From contig JALDNG010000441.1 of NCBI GenBank assembly GCA_024349245.1, positions 124,001 to 188,000 on the forward strand: a DNA stretch of 64,000 nucleotides, written 5' to 3'. The first letter of the stretch is position 1. Each line of letters begins with the position of its first letter. The position numbers were made by a program, and so were the translations under genes. The stretch comes from Neodontobutis hainanensis (Eukaryota > Chordata > Actinopteri > Gobiiformes > Odontobutidae). Shown here one piece after another: positions 12,806 through 27,323 of the stretch. The notes under the pieces are model-generated. The model was not told the origin of the DNA. It worked only from the letters and a program-made list of their open reading frames with translations, and searched no databases.

Positions 12806-15800
12806 GCTATTTTCCTTAAAGAAGCTTAGAATTTATGAAACTTTTTTTTTTATTTCGTATGTTGTTTCAAATGTCCCTTATAGAGTTTATTCATGGTCAA
12901 TCGTGACTGGAGGATGTAGGAGATATTTTGACAAGATAAGATTCTGCTATCGATTATTTTTTTTAATTTACGAAGTGACTTGAGGTCATTTTTTAAGTTT
13001 ATCATTAAACTTTAAACGGTTCTATCAGATTCAAAATGGCATCATATCTGAAGATTTTTTAAACTTAATACTTTAAAAATCAATAAAACATAACGATATA
13101 TCAAACGGAGGAGCTAAAATTCAGTTTATTTTCATTCTCATTGAAATTGGGTTTATAAAACTCATATTTATTTCATATTTTAGCACTTAAGAAACATAAG
13201 ATTTCAGTTTTTGTCATTTAAACTTGTTAATAACTAAAATTTAAACAATCTGTGTGTAGACTCGAGTTTCAAGCTAGCGGGATAACGGTCAGGGTGTTAT
13301 TTTTCTGACGTGCATGATAAATAGATATACATTATTAGTTTCAAACAGAAGATTCCTTAAACCGCGTCTGATAAATTACCACTAGTTTTTAAGTACACTA
13401 GAAAGTTAACGGGTTTAATTTTTAAGTTTTAAACGGAAATTATCGCAAAATATTTTGAAATTAAATCAAGTAAACTTGATATATTTATAGCTGCGTGTGT
13501 CAGATATTGTCAATATTCTTTAAGATATTTTTATGTTTTTCAAAGCAATGTCTGCTGTTCCTATCGGCTGAATATTTAGGATTTTATCTGTTAAAATTTC
13601 ATTCGATTTCAAATAAATTAACCATATTAATTTCTGGAACTGAGAAACGCGAACACAAGCGAAAGATTATTAAAATAATATTAAAGTTTTGTTTTCGATT
13701 GTTTTTGTTAAAACTATCAAACATATTTTATAGTTAGGTCTATTTATGAATTTGGCCGAATATTGCCACTTGTGGTAATTATTCACGATAAAAGAATACA
13801 ACGAAAAAGGTTTATGTATAAATGTGCGCCAATCTAAAGCATTAAAGTATCACCCTTATTTCAGAACGTAAAAAATTTAATTCGGTGTGTCAGGTCATAA
13901 AATTTTCAGAGCTCGGATTTATATATGTAATACTTTGTTGAAATTTTTTATTCAGCTCAAATGAACATTTAAGAGCTAAAGTGGACGTCCAAAGGTTCCA
14001 TATCACAGGGTTATAATTTTTTGAAAATGCGTTTCCCATCATTAATATCATGAAAAACTACTTAACTGTTAGTTGGTTTCTCACATACTGTCAAGAGAGG
14101 ATTAATACTCCATATAATTTATACAAAAATCATTTGACAGATGTGCGGAGAAACTACGAGAAACATTAAAATTAAAATGGTTAGGAAAGGATCAAACAAA
14201 TTTTCGCATATTATGCGCGCTTGCTCACTAGCAATAAAGATGTAATTTTAAAAGTGATACACGATTATGAAAGTTATATATTTGTTAATTCTAAACAATC
14301 ACATCAATTATATCCGATATATAATTAATTTTAAATGATAATGTATTGGATATATCCAAAATATTTGAAATTATCCTTAAGTGGCATCAGTGATTAGTTA
14401 TAATGGGAGTATTTTTTGAATTTAAAAACAACGAATGTCAAAGAATGTAATTTTTAGCTTGATAAGTCTAATTTTCTGCTCGCGAACCTGAGTATGACTC
14501 GATTTACGCCACCGATTTATTTATAAATTACATCGTTGATGCATAAATATTTTGAAATGTCTGTAAATAAAATTTTGTTTTTGAATTTGTCACGGTTTAA
14601 TATTTAGGCTCGTATCTTTGGTATATTGTAATATAATGTTCAACATGTTTAACAGGGATATTACGCGTAAACTATTAGCTTCGAAAGACAAGAGTCTTCT
14701 TTCAATTTTCACTTTGTTGTTTTATAATTATATTCTTTATCTTTAAAATAGGCAAAATGGATTTTATATGTAAGAAAAATCAAATCGATTTATAATCAAC
14801 TGATTTTGTCTGAACTAAAATATGATTCATAAATAAAACAAAGTTTAAGATATTTCATTCATGTCCGGTGAAATGGAGATCAACTTCACGTCGCATAACT
14901 GTCCACGGAAAAGATTATCCCCCTTTAATGAGTATTTACAAAGAATAAAAAATTAATAAATAACTTCTTACCAAGTAAATCGCAATTTTCTAATCTTATG
15001 ATTAACGCTCCTAAACATTTTGATTGTTTTTCACAGTTGAAGGTTCTGCGGGTAAATGATATTTTATTGTAAACATCCCTAGTGATGATACATGACAGGA
15101 AAATCAAAATTGGGTATCATGACGAGTACTGAGTCATTAATAGATTTAGCCTACATAGATTAGGCGCACCTAAAACTTCAAAGTAATATCTATATAAAAT
15201 TCATTCAAATATAAAAATTTTTATTTCTTATATATAAATCAAAAGCTACATATAAACGACTATTAACTTACTTTTGACATAAATGGCCATTTTACCATGT
15301 TAAAATCGAATACTTCCGAATCAAAACAAAAGAAAATGAGGAGATATATTTTTTATGTATAAAAGAGGAGATTAACTTTTAATATCTTCATGGTCGTCAA
15401 TCTTCCAATTGAGTCAAAATGAGACTGTATTATCCGTGGTTGATTTTTATATACGAATGAACAATTTGTTGTTAACCTTCACATGTTTAAAAAGTACACT
15501 GTGATCCAACATGTTTTTAATGAATATAATCTATGGGGAATATTAGCAAACCAAATCTTTCTCAAGTTAACTTTGAAACTAGGTGTACTTTTATTAACTT
15601 TAAATTGTTATCCTTGCGTGCTTTACAAATCTTTTAGTTTTTTATGCATTTAAGGTCAGAAGCTGAATTTTTAAAGATATTATCACATTTTCAGGAAATA
15701 TCATTTCAAACATACTTATTAACAGTCTATTTTTGAGTAGTCGGACACTAAATTAAGTTTTCAATTGTATCGATAAAAATTTTTTGAATGATTAAATCCA

Positions 15801-15812
15801 CTGTTAGACGAG
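12806..15812. other. AT-rich interval, nothing assigned
   Basis: No supported gene. Short open frames occur (for example a 31-codon ATG frame near 14862) but none shows family resemblance. Confidence 0.5.
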
Positions 15813-15983
15813 ATGTCGCTATTGAATTCAAATATTATGAACAGGTTGAATGTGTTTCTAATTATTGCTGGTTTCCTTTTAATTATTCTGAAAAATAATG
15901 TGTTTGATTATTCACCAAAAATTCTGCAAACCCTCTTTGTGCTATTTTTTATATTTATTCTTGTTAAAAGAGCGTCATCGTAG
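15813..15983 (+). CDS. Small ORF with two hydrophobic helices
   Basis: A 56-codon frame from ATG to TAG. It has two strongly hydrophobic segments (LNVFLIIAGFLLIIL and LQTLFVLFFIFILV) separated by a short polar loop and ending in a basic tail. The pattern suits a small two-helix membrane protein, for example of the ER or mitochondrion. No family recognised; chance is possible. Confidence 0.3.
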   Translation: MSLLNSNIMNRLNVFLIIAGFLLIILKNNVFDYSPKILQTLFVLFFIFILVKRASS

Positions 15984-18050
15984 ACTCAGATTTATGAAAA
16001 AGCACAGTCAACTGTTTTAAATATTTCAGAGATATCAAAAATAAGTAAAATCTAAATGATATTTACCAAATATTATTTTAAATCTTTTAACTAAAGAATA
16101 TAAATAGTTAAATATTTATCTTTTGAAACGCGCGGAAAAAAAATGTGTTTTCCATGTAACCTTTCAGCGCTTTCTAAAAATGTCGGGAATTTTTGGCGAC
16201 CAATAAGCGCTGAACTTACAGCATATTTCTTAATAATTCAACAATGATAAAAATTTGATACAATCCTTTGCCGTTCACTGTCACTGACTTTAAGAAGGTA
16301 ATTGGCCAAATTTTTATGACATAATTACAAATCTCATCTAAAAATTCTCAGGAAAATAACGTGATCTTCGTTTAATTTGAATTTGAAGTTCCTATTTCTA
16401 GTGTTTCTTAGATTATTTTTAAAAACGTTAACAGAAAATTTAAAATTCTTTTACATTTTAATTTATCATGTATGATAATTATTTTTGTCCTTATATGTCA
16501 CGTTTGGAAAAATGGTCCACAGTAATACCATAAAGTGTTGTCTTCAATTTGACTTTTAATTTAACATAAAATTGCGTTCAACTATAGAGGTTTCAAAAAA
16601 ATCAAGAGATGTTATTGTTTGATTTTTTCGCTTTAACATAGTATATTTAAAATGCAATAAAATCAAATTTTGATAAAAAGTTTTGTGTTAATATGATTTT
16701 ATCATTATATCATAGATAAAATAGAATATATCGGGGGTTTTTTTGATATAAAAATCATAGGATATTTGATTTAATCATATTATAATTTAATCGTGCATAA
16801 TTTTTTGCAAACTTATATATCATCTGATTAAGAAAAGAAAGGAACAATTTTTAACTGAAATAGTATTGATTTCAACAATCGACAATTTTTTCTATTTTAT
16901 TAAATATTCGAATTTGTTTATACTTTTTCGGTTATCATATGTGCGTGTGTTGTTTATTCTGACAGATTAAATCAAAATTTTATCATGGATTTATAATGAA
17001 GCTTAATTTTTGTACTATCTCAGTTTTCATTGTTAAAAGATTCTCTTATAAAGTTAATTTAAGGGTATTGTTCCATAAAAAACATCAACTGTCACTACAC
17101 TTCTTCAGAGACAACAAGATTATAACAAATTATTTAAGCTGCGTAGTATCATTAATATCTCTATTTTTGCATTTATTTAGCTAATGCTAAATTATGTATT
17201 TGCGCATGCCGATTATAATTACACAAGAAATAAATCGATTTTTTAACTGACTTATATTTTGAAATATAGCAGTGTCTGTTTATTTATTCCAAATTTTTGG
17301 CCTAGAGCTGTTGATACACTATTTTATATTATAGAATTGACGGGATTCTGAACCTTAAAATTGTTGTATATTCCATTGATATAATCATGTTTAAGTTCTA
17401 TATGTAAGTAATAATTCAAGATTATTTTTAATTGTTGCATTGGCTTGATTTTAAAACATATTAAAGGAGACTGAATCTCGTTTTAATTTAACCGTAAATA
17501 TATTTTTTTCTGACCTTTACGAAGGATTAAATCAAATTTTTTAATTAATTTTATGTTTATCTAAAAGCAATTGGATTCGTTTTGAACTTAAAGAAATTTG
17601 ATATATCTAGAGGCAATTCACGGATCAGATTAAATGTAAAATATTTTTATTTTATAAAACTGAAATTTAAAGATAGATTCACTCGAACTTAACGACTCTC
17701 TCATAAACCTTGAAATTAGGTATTTGAAAATTACATTTATTTAGAACCAAACTGATAAAAAGCAAATGATTTATTTCAAACGTAAAAAAGTATTATAACT
17801 GTTGACATTAACATTCCTTCGTATATTTTCGCTATCTTTCTAGACAACATAAAAACCAATTGTTTGACACTCTTTAAATAAAAGTCTGGCATAACCCAAT
17901 GAGATTTAATTTCGTATTTTGGAATTGAGGGTAGTTTCATATCGACAAACAACTAATGTTCTTGTTAAAATAATTGTTTTAGTAATTTCAACGACATGTT
18001 GAAAATTTATATTCGTTATTGTTCGTTATTTTTATTCTCTCGATAAAGAA
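15984..18050. other. AT-rich interval, nothing assigned
   Basis: Very AT-rich. A 62-codon ATG frame at 16996-17184 is the only longer ORF and looks random. No repeats or RNA genes recognised. Confidence 0.5.
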
Positions 18051-18470
18051 ATGAAGAAAAGTCCCGATCCCAGTGTTTCATATGAGAACGTGGTTCGAAG
18101 ACAAAAAACATTCGAAAATGTTGTTTACGGTAAGGAAAATATTTTTGCTACAAATGTCGAAATAATTTCTTGTGGTGGTTGCATTAAAATAGGCAAGGGG
18201 AATATATTTGAAGAGAATTGCAGAATAATTAATCATACAAACGAAACAATAGAAATAGGGAACAACAACTATTTTGGGGCTGGCTCTTTTCTAAATCCTA
18301 AAAAAATTGGTTCAAATAATAAATTTTTGACAAAGTGCCTTGTGAGCTCTGGCACTATCATTGGTAACAACGTCATCGTTGGTCCCTTGAGAAGCGTACC
18401 TGAAAATTCATTAGTTTCTGATAATATAATACTTTTTGGAAAACATGGATTTGTGATAAGAGAAAAATAA
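18051..18470 (+). CDS. DCTN6: Dynactin subunit 6 (p27)
   Basis: Subunit of the pointed-end complex of dynactin, the activator of cytoplasmic dynein. The 139-residue uninterrupted frame shows the left-handed beta-helix of this family as hexapeptide-like repeats: IKIGKGNIFEENC, IEIGNNNYFGAGS, KKIGSNNKF, TIIGNNVIVG, then VPENSLV. These follow the order seen in DCTN6, including the GxGNxxEE turn. The animal protein is usually about 190 residues. Here the C-terminal helical extension that packs on the helix is missing or very short, because the frame stops soon after the IxFGKHG segment. No intron is needed. The start is the first in-frame ATG. Confidence 0.85.
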   Translation: MKKSPDPSVSYENVVRRQKTFENVVYGKENIFATNVEIISCGGCIKIGKGNIFEENCRIINHTNETIEIGNNNYFGAGSFLNPKKIGSNNKFLTKCLVSSGTIIGNNVIVGPLRSVPENSLVSDNIILFGKHGFVIREK

Positions 18471-21400
18471 ACATATTAGATAATTTTATGTTTCCTGCAT
18501 CGTTCGATACTTTTTAAGTTTTAAACTGTTAAATTTTGTCCAAAATCTAACAGCAATATTTCTCTTGATCTTAATCAATTTACTTCCAATTATCTATATA
18601 TTTGTAATATTTCGTTTTGATGACGCTCTCCCACTATTGAACAGAAATATAGCCATGTTAATGTTATTTATATTTAAGAATTTGAGTAATTTAAACTAAG
18701 TTGATGCATTCTTTAATTTCGACGATCCTTTGTTTTCATATTTCAACGAACTGAGATTTTGAATATATGTAGCTTACCATTAAAAATATTTCGTGAGCGA
18801 ATGGCGAATCCGACATTTGGCATTACCAGAGTTGATATTTGTGTATAAAGACCTCAAAAGTCGATCTCTTTGTAATTATAACAAGGTTAAAAAATTTTAA
18901 GGTTGAAACTCTATTTTATATTTTTATTTAATAACACAAGTTAAATTTTTTCCTACCACTCCAACACGAATCCGTCATCCTGCTTATTTTATGCGAATTC
19001 TTACGTTTTTTACTTATTTATAAACTTTGCATGTAAATCATAACTTTTTGTGTGGTTCCATATTGAGCCGCCTCATCTTAAGTTCCATCTTCTACTGTAA
19101 ATACAAATTTAACCCTTTTATATTTCGTCAAACAGATGCCATTTTTTATAAAAGCTCAAAGTATATTTATAAAGTAATGAAACATTCTCGATTTATAAAG
19201 GGAGAATTTTTCACTGTTATGCTCCAGTAAATTTGAATAACACACAATATATTCAAACTTTATTAAATAACCATAAAACACCTTAAAAAAATTAGGCGGG
19301 CGTCAATCATTATTTTAGGAACTAGCTTTACTTTTGTCATATTAGCAGAATCATAAAGTTGATCCGCCAAAATTTATTTAAATAAAATGGATGGATACAG
19401 GATAATGCTGCAAGCGTATAACATGAAAGAACGAATTACAAAATATTTAGGTATGTTATATTTAGAATAACAAAATCATAACTTCACAAATTTTTAAAAT
19501 TATATAGACTGTTTTCAATTACAATTTAAAATCATAAAAAAGTTTAATTTAAAGAAGGACGGCTGGAGTGAAATTTTAGTGTTCCATATGGGAATACTTT
19601 CCCCGTTTTGTATAATCGTTTATTTCATGAATTTTGTCGTTTTATCAACGTCCAGTTAATTTTGATTGTTTTCTTAACGATTATTGAGCTTTTGTATTCA
19701 TCAATAATAGATAGCCTTCTCAAAGTTAAAAATTCTCTTTACTTTTTAGTTTGGTAGGTCCATATCTGTGAACTTATATTCTTAGATATATAACCGTTGA
19801 AATATTCAGAAAGAAAACTGCTTGTTAACAGGGTGGCTTTACTGATAAATATTTCTGGTAAATTTACAGGTGTTACTATGCTTTATCACATATATTCAAG
19901 AAAATACCATTCAAATATAATTGACTTTTTTTAATAATCTCAGTCAAATATTTCAGATAAAATAACATACCTATTTTTCCGAATTATTAAATGCGATGAA
20001 AAAATCCTTTTTTAATGTTTAGTTGATAAATAAATTGATATTAAGTGATTTCTGATCGATAAAGGATAAAAAGATTAAAATGTAGAAATCGTGTGCACAG
20101 AAACATTTCAAAAACCTCCTTTTTCCAAACTTTTAAAAGGTAGAGTTCAAAAGTTTTTTGTTGATCGTTCAAACATTTTAATTAAATTAAATTTTTTTAA
20201 TTTATCGTGTTTTGTTTTTCTACATTTCTTCGTCGGTATAGCTTACTTCAAGTATTTTAAATTATGTTATAAAGGCACGCGATTTACGATAGATGAGCTT
20301 TTATTTTATCCTCAAAAATTCACACATTCTTTACCCGCATAATATATACTTCTCTAAGGCCTTAAAAATATACTCTACCTTTTTAACCTGTCCAATTAGT
20401 TTACTGTAAACAAAAGTTCTTTATATGTTTCAGTCTTCAACAATATGCCACTTTATCAGCGAGTTTGATAAAAGACATGTGAAGAAACGAAAATATCGCA
20501 TAATTAAATTAACTGATGATTCTCTACAACAATAATTATGAGAGTAACATAAATTCGTGACTCAGTAGCTGAACCAGTTCATGCATTTTAGTTTGTTTTA
20601 TCTTTAATTCTGTTAATTTTAAAAGTGCTACCTTCAATTTAAATAGATATAAAATAGTGAACTAAAACATAGCCATCTCTATGAAAATTTATTTTATTTA
20701 TGATTATTTAAATTAAAATTTTCATGAAAAAATTAAATTCTCCATTAAAAAAAATTATATTTGGCATTTGGTGAAGCTAATTTATTTCGGGTGATTCCGC
20801 TAAAACTCTCATGGATTCGTTTAAGCTTTAAGTAGTTTTAAGGGTAACGAACATTCCACAAATATAAGTCGATCGACTTCTTTTCAGTCATATTTTTATT
20901 TTTTAAAAATATTGATTTGATGGAAGTTTTGTTTATTTTAAAGCTTTCAGAAATTAATAAAGTTAAAAAATATAAGTATGCACGATCTATCACGATCGAA
21001 AGTTAAATCGGCAACACTAGTTGATAGTTTATACATTTTTCAAAATAATCTTTGTGTTATCCAATTTCTTATTAATCACAATATACCAGTTAATAATTTC
21101 AAATAATAAGTCCATCATTTTGTTCGAGGCTAATTTCAAATTTTTGATTGAAAAATGTTGTTGACTCAACTTTTCCAGTTTTTATCATGATGTATTCGAT
21201 CACTTTTGAAGAAATTTCAAAGGATTGCGCGACAATCGGAGATATATTTTTAAAATATCTTTTGGCGAGATCGTCTTTTCAAGATGTCAATGAGGTAAAT
21301 TTAGAAATTTCTTCTCTCACCAAAACTTTACAGTTCCCTTATATTAGATTTGAAACATGAATTTAATTCAACGTCTAGGAGCTGGATCTTGTACCTCGCT

Positions 21401-24385
21401 TTTCTTGCAATAAGTATAACTTTTGAAACATTTGTCAAACACATTTTAAATTTTCATCTTTATTGGAGTTTTATTAGCATCCCAAATATTTACTGATAAG
21501 CTGTATGTTTAAAAGGGTCTTAACCGTCAGACAATACTATTTATTCACGGTTTTTGTATATTTATGTCAACTGATCCTCCATCGTTTACCCAAGTATATG
21601 CTTTACCACCGAGGGTTGTTAGTTTTGGGATTTTCTTTAATTCACTGAAAATTGTGTTGGTGTGTACATCTATCGATTGATGTTGTCAAAGTTTTGTCTT
21701 TCCAATTTTTCGCTTTCAATCTTGCGCCATCACAAATTTTGTTTCAAACGAAGGCACTCGTGTAATTTGTTATTGTCACAGTCGTATAGCGTTTCCTGTA
21801 ATATCAAACACGATAACTTATCATTTATGCAGTTGCCTTATTAACGTTAATTCAGTTTTTCTTTATTTGTTTCTGCGCGCCATTTGGATATAAACTATTT
21901 TGTTATTCATGACACTTTGTTTTACGCGATGTCATCCTAAATACCTGGCTCATTCAGAGGCCTTTTTTGCAAATTTTAAATGTAGATGGTATTTCAAGAC
22001 TAAATTCCATCATGGGGACAAACTTTAGAAATGGGTTAAAGTTAGTAGGTTGGCATTCATTCGTTCCTCTTTGAAATATGAGAAGATTTTTTCTCGAGTT
22101 GGGAATAAACATTTTACTTCCTGCGCCCTAAATTTGTTTTATAACTTCAATGTTTATGGTCCTTGTTGCGATCAATGGCCAGTATTTCTTCCGTCAATGT
22201 TCGTTTATTATGATATCCACTCTTTAAAATCTTCCGCTATAAACAGGATAACAGAATATAGTTATTTGTTTATATCGTACGACTTATTTCATAAGCCTTT
22301 TTATTTTCCATTTTATGGCTCACTATTCTGAGTAAACGATAGCGGATATATTTCAATGGCTCACGAGCAATCAATGATTAGTCTCAAGAAAGCTCGTTTT
22401 TATTCGTTAGAAATTAAAAACTTTGGATTCTATTTGTAAAACTGTATTTTAATATCTGCTCGAGGCGTCATAAACTTTAACTCCTTCCAAAGTATTTAGG
22501 TGGTACATCTTAAAGATATTTTAAAATTATGTGGAAAAATTGTCCTTGATAATTTACGTTAAAAAGTAAGTTAATTTATTCTGTCAAAAAACTATATGAG
22601 ATTATCCGCTAATTCATGAGAAATAATTATAACAGCATCTTTAATGCTCAGTGTTAAAGTCGAAGAAGCATAGAGGGGAGTGTAAAAATTTTAATCTTAG
22701 TCATACGACAAATTTCTGTAAATATAGAAGGCGATTCGCGTTATTTATAGTAATGAAAGTATGAACTATCAATTTTATAAACGCGCAATCTCAAGTTCTG
22801 AAGAATATATTCTTCTTTCAAAACTAAATTTACTTCAAATATTTCAGACAAACGCTTTGTTTAATTTTTATTTTTCAACTTGTGGACGTCTTTTTACTCA
22901 AATTAAATTCATATAAGCATTTCCATACAATTTTAAATACCAAAGATATGTATTTTAAATGCTGATTTATCTTAAACTTTAATTGTATATTAGCCGTTCA
23001 TTTTAAATCAGTAATTTTCTTAATATCGTCGAGATTAATACAACCAAAAATTAGATGTTTTTAATGGTGATAACTTACATATTTTTAAGTATTTTAATTT
23101 CAAAACTGACAAATCTGAAAAAGATGAACTTAAGTAACGATATTTTTCTAAGCTAAATACAAAGTTAAAAATGTCTTTATTTTTAAAGTGAAAAACAGTT
23201 TTGTAGTCGTATTTTCAGTGAACCACCTTAAATGGTATATGTTTCGTTTTTAATAATTGTAACTTTATTTACCATCGAACGTTTTTCGTTGTTTTAAAAC
23301 AATAATTTAGCCTTGCTACCACATGTGGATACGTTAATTCGCAATTATTTGAATCACTTTAACAAATTTATTTCCCTTTTCGTTTTTATTCAAAAATATC
23401 GGATTAGATTTGATGGCGTTATAAAAATTAGAATTTTGAAACGAGTTTCTATTTATTTTTTACAATATAAAATACATATTGAGTCTATTTCATGAGCATG
23501 AAACAAATTAAGAGTCGTCGATTGGATTCAAACTCGCCAAATGTCGGAATTATCGACGAATAGAGTCAAACTAGCTCGACAAAACCATTACTTCTCAAGC
23601 TAATTTTAAAATCTTATTGAATGATTTTTATTTGTATTTCGAGATTAAATTCATTAATGTAATCATGCTTACTTGACATTACGAATATAATTGTCTTTTA
23701 GTAAACAGTTTTCTCAAATAGCTTATTTGTTGAAAGATTTTAATTTCAGAATCACACAATTAGTGAATTTTCTGTTAAATGACCCTTGAAAAAATCAGTC
23801 ATTTTTATCAGCAGTCACTAATTTTGATTTTTCGATTGAGCTTTTCTCATAGTCAGAGGAAGGGTTCTTCGAAAAGAAACTTTCCTGTGTTATGCTACTT
23901 TTTTAATGTGTACACGGCGAAGGAATTATTAAATTCATAACTTCTCGCATCTGATAAAAAAATTAAGGCTCATCATAGCGGGCATAGATTACATATTCTA
24001 AGATTACAAAACTCTTCTAAATTGCTCGTTCTGTGAATCAGATAAAAAAGTGGAATGTTTCAATGCTCAAACCTAACGTTCTCGGATGCGATTAGCTCAT
24101 AACTTATGACCAGATCTTGAAAGAAATTATCTTCCGTGTAGACAAACTAAAAAAGGTTTTCAATAATCTGCTTCAATTGATTGTGAGAGAGCAATAATAC
24201 AACCAGAAATGTGGTTCATTAGACTATCAATCTAGATGACGCAGTCTCAAATTCGCTGCTGAACACACTGAAATTCTTAAAAAAGGTGTAAATTATCATG
24301 AAATATTGTGTACCGTTTTTCAGATTCTACTTTCTCTAATACTGATATACTCTTCAAAGCTAATGAATATTTGATCTGATTTCAG
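18471..24385. other. AT-rich interval, nothing firmly assigned
   Basis: No supported gene in 5.9 kb. Longer open frames at 20091-20342, 21148-21360 and 22050-22331 lack convincing starts. The one at 21148 contains EEISKDCATIGDI, which resembles a short acyl-CoA dehydrogenase segment, but flanking family motifs are absent. Confidence 0.45.
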
Positions 24386-24697
24386 GATATTGAATCGAAA
24401 AATTCGTTTGGAGATCAAACTAGTTCTTTCACAACTAATGTTACATTTTGCCACCACGACCATTGTAAAGTTGCTTGCAAGGATAAATATATACCTTACT
24501 CTGATGGATACTCTCATCAACCACGAATTTTTTGTCTCGTGCGACATGAAATATTACATAGTTTTAATATCGACAAAAATGTCAAATATTCAACCTCAGG
24601 AGAAATTTTTGCTGATAAATTGACACATCGTGTTACACGAGTTCCAAAGGGTATTACGTCGACTTTTTATCCACGATTCTTGTTTTTATGGGATTAA
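24386..24697 (+). CDS. Candidate exon with HEILH zinc-protease motif
   Basis: An open segment of 103 codons begins at an acceptor-like TTTCAG (24380-24385) and ends at TAA 24695-24697; it has no ATG. It encodes a Cys/His-rich stretch (T-F-C-H-H-D-H-C) followed by VRHEILHSFNI at about 24542-24574. HExxH followed by a small residue and an aromatic is typical of zinc metallopeptidases; the context is closest to leishmanolysin/invadolysin (M8). Adjacent exons could not be defined. A possible upstream exon ends at a GTGTAA donor near 24285. The motif alone is short, so this is suggestive only. Confidence 0.35.
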   Translation, partial: DIESKNSFGDQTSSFTTNVTFCHHDHCKVACKDKYIPYSDGYSHQPRIFCLVRHEILHSFNIDKNVKYSTSGEIFADKLTHRVTRVPKGITSTFYPRFLFLWD

Positions 24698-25596
24698 CTG
24701 AAATGGGTTTGGCTTCTCAGCGTCATATCCAATAAAAACAGTAACTGCGCCCCGATTTCGTCACACTTTTATAGCTTTCAAACTCTCATTATAAATGAAG
24801 ATAACTGTTCTAAAAGGAATGATCAAACGTATGGCCATAACTGAGTCAGATAGTCATTGGTGATGCCCAGTTTTTGTCAAAAGTTAAAACGATGAGGTTT
24901 TGAAACAATTTATAAAGAGTAAATTCCGTTACTATAAAAGACAAAGATAAGACTCTAAAATACTGGCTATTTTCAATAAAATCTCTTCGACATACAGGAA
25001 TTATTTCAAAAAATGTATCAATCGGCCCCAACGCTTATAAAATTCCTCTTAAATAAACTATCAAGAATTTATAAGTTGTAATGTTTTAAAATTGGCAAAA
25101 GTTAGTTACTGGTCATATTTACAAAATTTAAAAATGAATAATCTCAAAAAACAACTTTAATCTTTCCTTGGACTTTTCGGTGTGTTATAAAATACTTGGA
25201 ATAAATTACACTTAAATTGCAGGTTTTTTAGAAGATCCTCTAAAGATTGTGCACTTTCAAACAAATATCGCATGTGAAGTTTGAAATATAATCTCACATA
25301 CTCCCCACCTATTTCTAAATATCATCAGGTAATGATATTAAGATAAAGATAGAGGCCGCATTCAAATATCTCTTCTCTGTAAAATCTTTAAATGCGCAGA
25401 TACCAGAAAGCTAATTACCTACAAGGAGTGGGTAAATCTTAGGTAGCTCAGAAATTCCAAGCATATCTATATGTGAAGAGGCTGGAGCTTAGAACTAACC
25501 ATAATCGGTTTAAAAAAATCAAGAAAATGAGTAAAAGCTTAAGAAAACGCGTTAAATTCAAACAATTGACGAATAACATTTTTTTTGTTAATTGAA

Positions 25597-25770
25597 ATGC
25601 GCAAAGAAAAAATTATGGCGCCGATTCCCTTTCTCTCACCATCCTTAAATAAGTATCTAATTTTGGGCGGATATTTAACTATCTCAAAAAAGTATGATAA
25701 AATTCACGAAACAACAAAAGCGTTTTATGCAACATATGAAACTAACTCGCTTTCGATACAGTCCACATAA
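25597..25770 (+). CDS. Small ATG-initiated ORF, unknown
   Basis: 57 codons from ATG to TAA. The N-terminus is basic, then Pro/Leu-rich (MAPIPFLSPSLNKYL), then a polar Lys/Thr-rich tail. No family recognised. Confidence 0.3.
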   Translation: MRKEKIMAPIPFLSPSLNKYLILGGYLTISKKYDKIHETTKAFYATYETNSLSIQST

Positions 25771-27323
25771 AATAGTCGTTCAGGAAAAATCGAGGAGTGA
25801 GATCGTCTAACTTTTACATATTAATATTTTTAATTACTTTGGCATAGATATTAGAAACACTTTCATAATTTTACTGTTTCTTAAAGAATAAATAGTTTAT
25901 TTTTCAAAAATTTTACTGATCCACTTGGCACACCAAAGCCGATAACTCGATACTTTATGGTTTGAGGGGACCATTTCAAAGAAAAGATTCAAGTCATTCC
26001 TCTTCAAGCAACTTTGGCACGAGCATTTACTTAAAATTTTATTTTTCAGATGTCGCACTTTATGGTGTTCATAAAAACACTTTGCCAAGAATTCTTGAAT
26101 CGAGTCTCGGGCGTTTAAACACATTTTCGAATCTTAAAATTCAGAAGTTTTATTCAACGACTTACCCAACCATCAAATAAGCGACAAATCGAAAGATTTA
26201 AAAATTTCAATTAAATTCTTAAATATAAGTTGATAATTGCACAGAGTCGCTGTATATGCGCCTCGCTAAGTTCCTCTTCGCTCTCAGAGTTGCGTCTGAT
26301 GAATCGATTGGTATCTCCCCGGTGGAATCACATTCTGGAACAAATTTAAAACTATCCAACCATTTTCCTTTCAAGGCATCGAGTGTTCCTCCAAAATCAT
26401 GAGAAAATAATAAAACTAAATTTCACATGCATCAATCCATATAACAAAGTCTTCAACTAAAATTAAAACAAAATTGCACGAATAAATCATGATCAGAAAT
26501 TTATGTAAACATTTTGTTATCGGTGGAGTCCGGCAACGTGCGTACGAAATCCAAGCAATCTGTGAACTTCACAAATTTCAAACACTTCAACAGAGTGACA
26601 TCCATCGATGTGCATATCATACAGCATAGCCAGCTTATCCCATTTATAACCATAGTCTCATATCCTCCACGCGAGTCACAGCAAGAGAAATGAATCAAAT
26701 TGAAGGCAAACAGAGAAAAGCATTTTTTAATTGAGCCGCATTTGGCATAATAAATATAAGTTGATGGTCTGCAGATTAAAATAATCCTTTTCATACAAGT
26801 CACCTAATTATTTTGAAAATTTGATTTTTTCAATTGGTTGGAAAGGACTCAAGACCGCCTTCAAATTTGATAAAATAAACAGCATTTTACTTTGATCAAT
26901 AAACCAGTGGAGTAAAATACATTTTTATTGTTTTCTATTTTGATATTCACATGTTTTACAAATTTTATAACATCTTTCAGACAAAAATATGAAATAATGT
27001 TCGCTTGGACTGCGCCGATTGAGTTCATCTTGTTTTTAATTTTAACATTAATTCGAAGGGAGTTATTTTGGCCTCAATAACAAAATTCTTTGAGATCGAA
27101 TCAAACTAAACTTTCTCATTGTATATTAACATTTCAACGCACTCACTTACATTTATTAAATATTTGAATTTTACTGTTTCTGTTACTTATACATGATGTG
27201 AAATACTGTCAAAATTCAGGTTTTTCATAAATTAGGTGAAACAAAGTTGCATATGCGTACCATAAGGAAGGGCTTATAAAAAAACTTAAAAATTAATTTT
27301 ACCATCGTCAGAAAAAACTATTT

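Noticed and set aside
12457..12983. Plus-strand hydrophobic ORFs
   Set aside because: Phe/Leu/Ile-rich frames without ATG, typical of the antisense of a Lys/Asn-rich gene.
21148..21360. Acyl-CoA dehydrogenase exon (EEISKDCATIGDI)
   Set aside because: The match is about 14 residues; sequence on either side does not follow the family and the catalytic and GSD motifs are absent.
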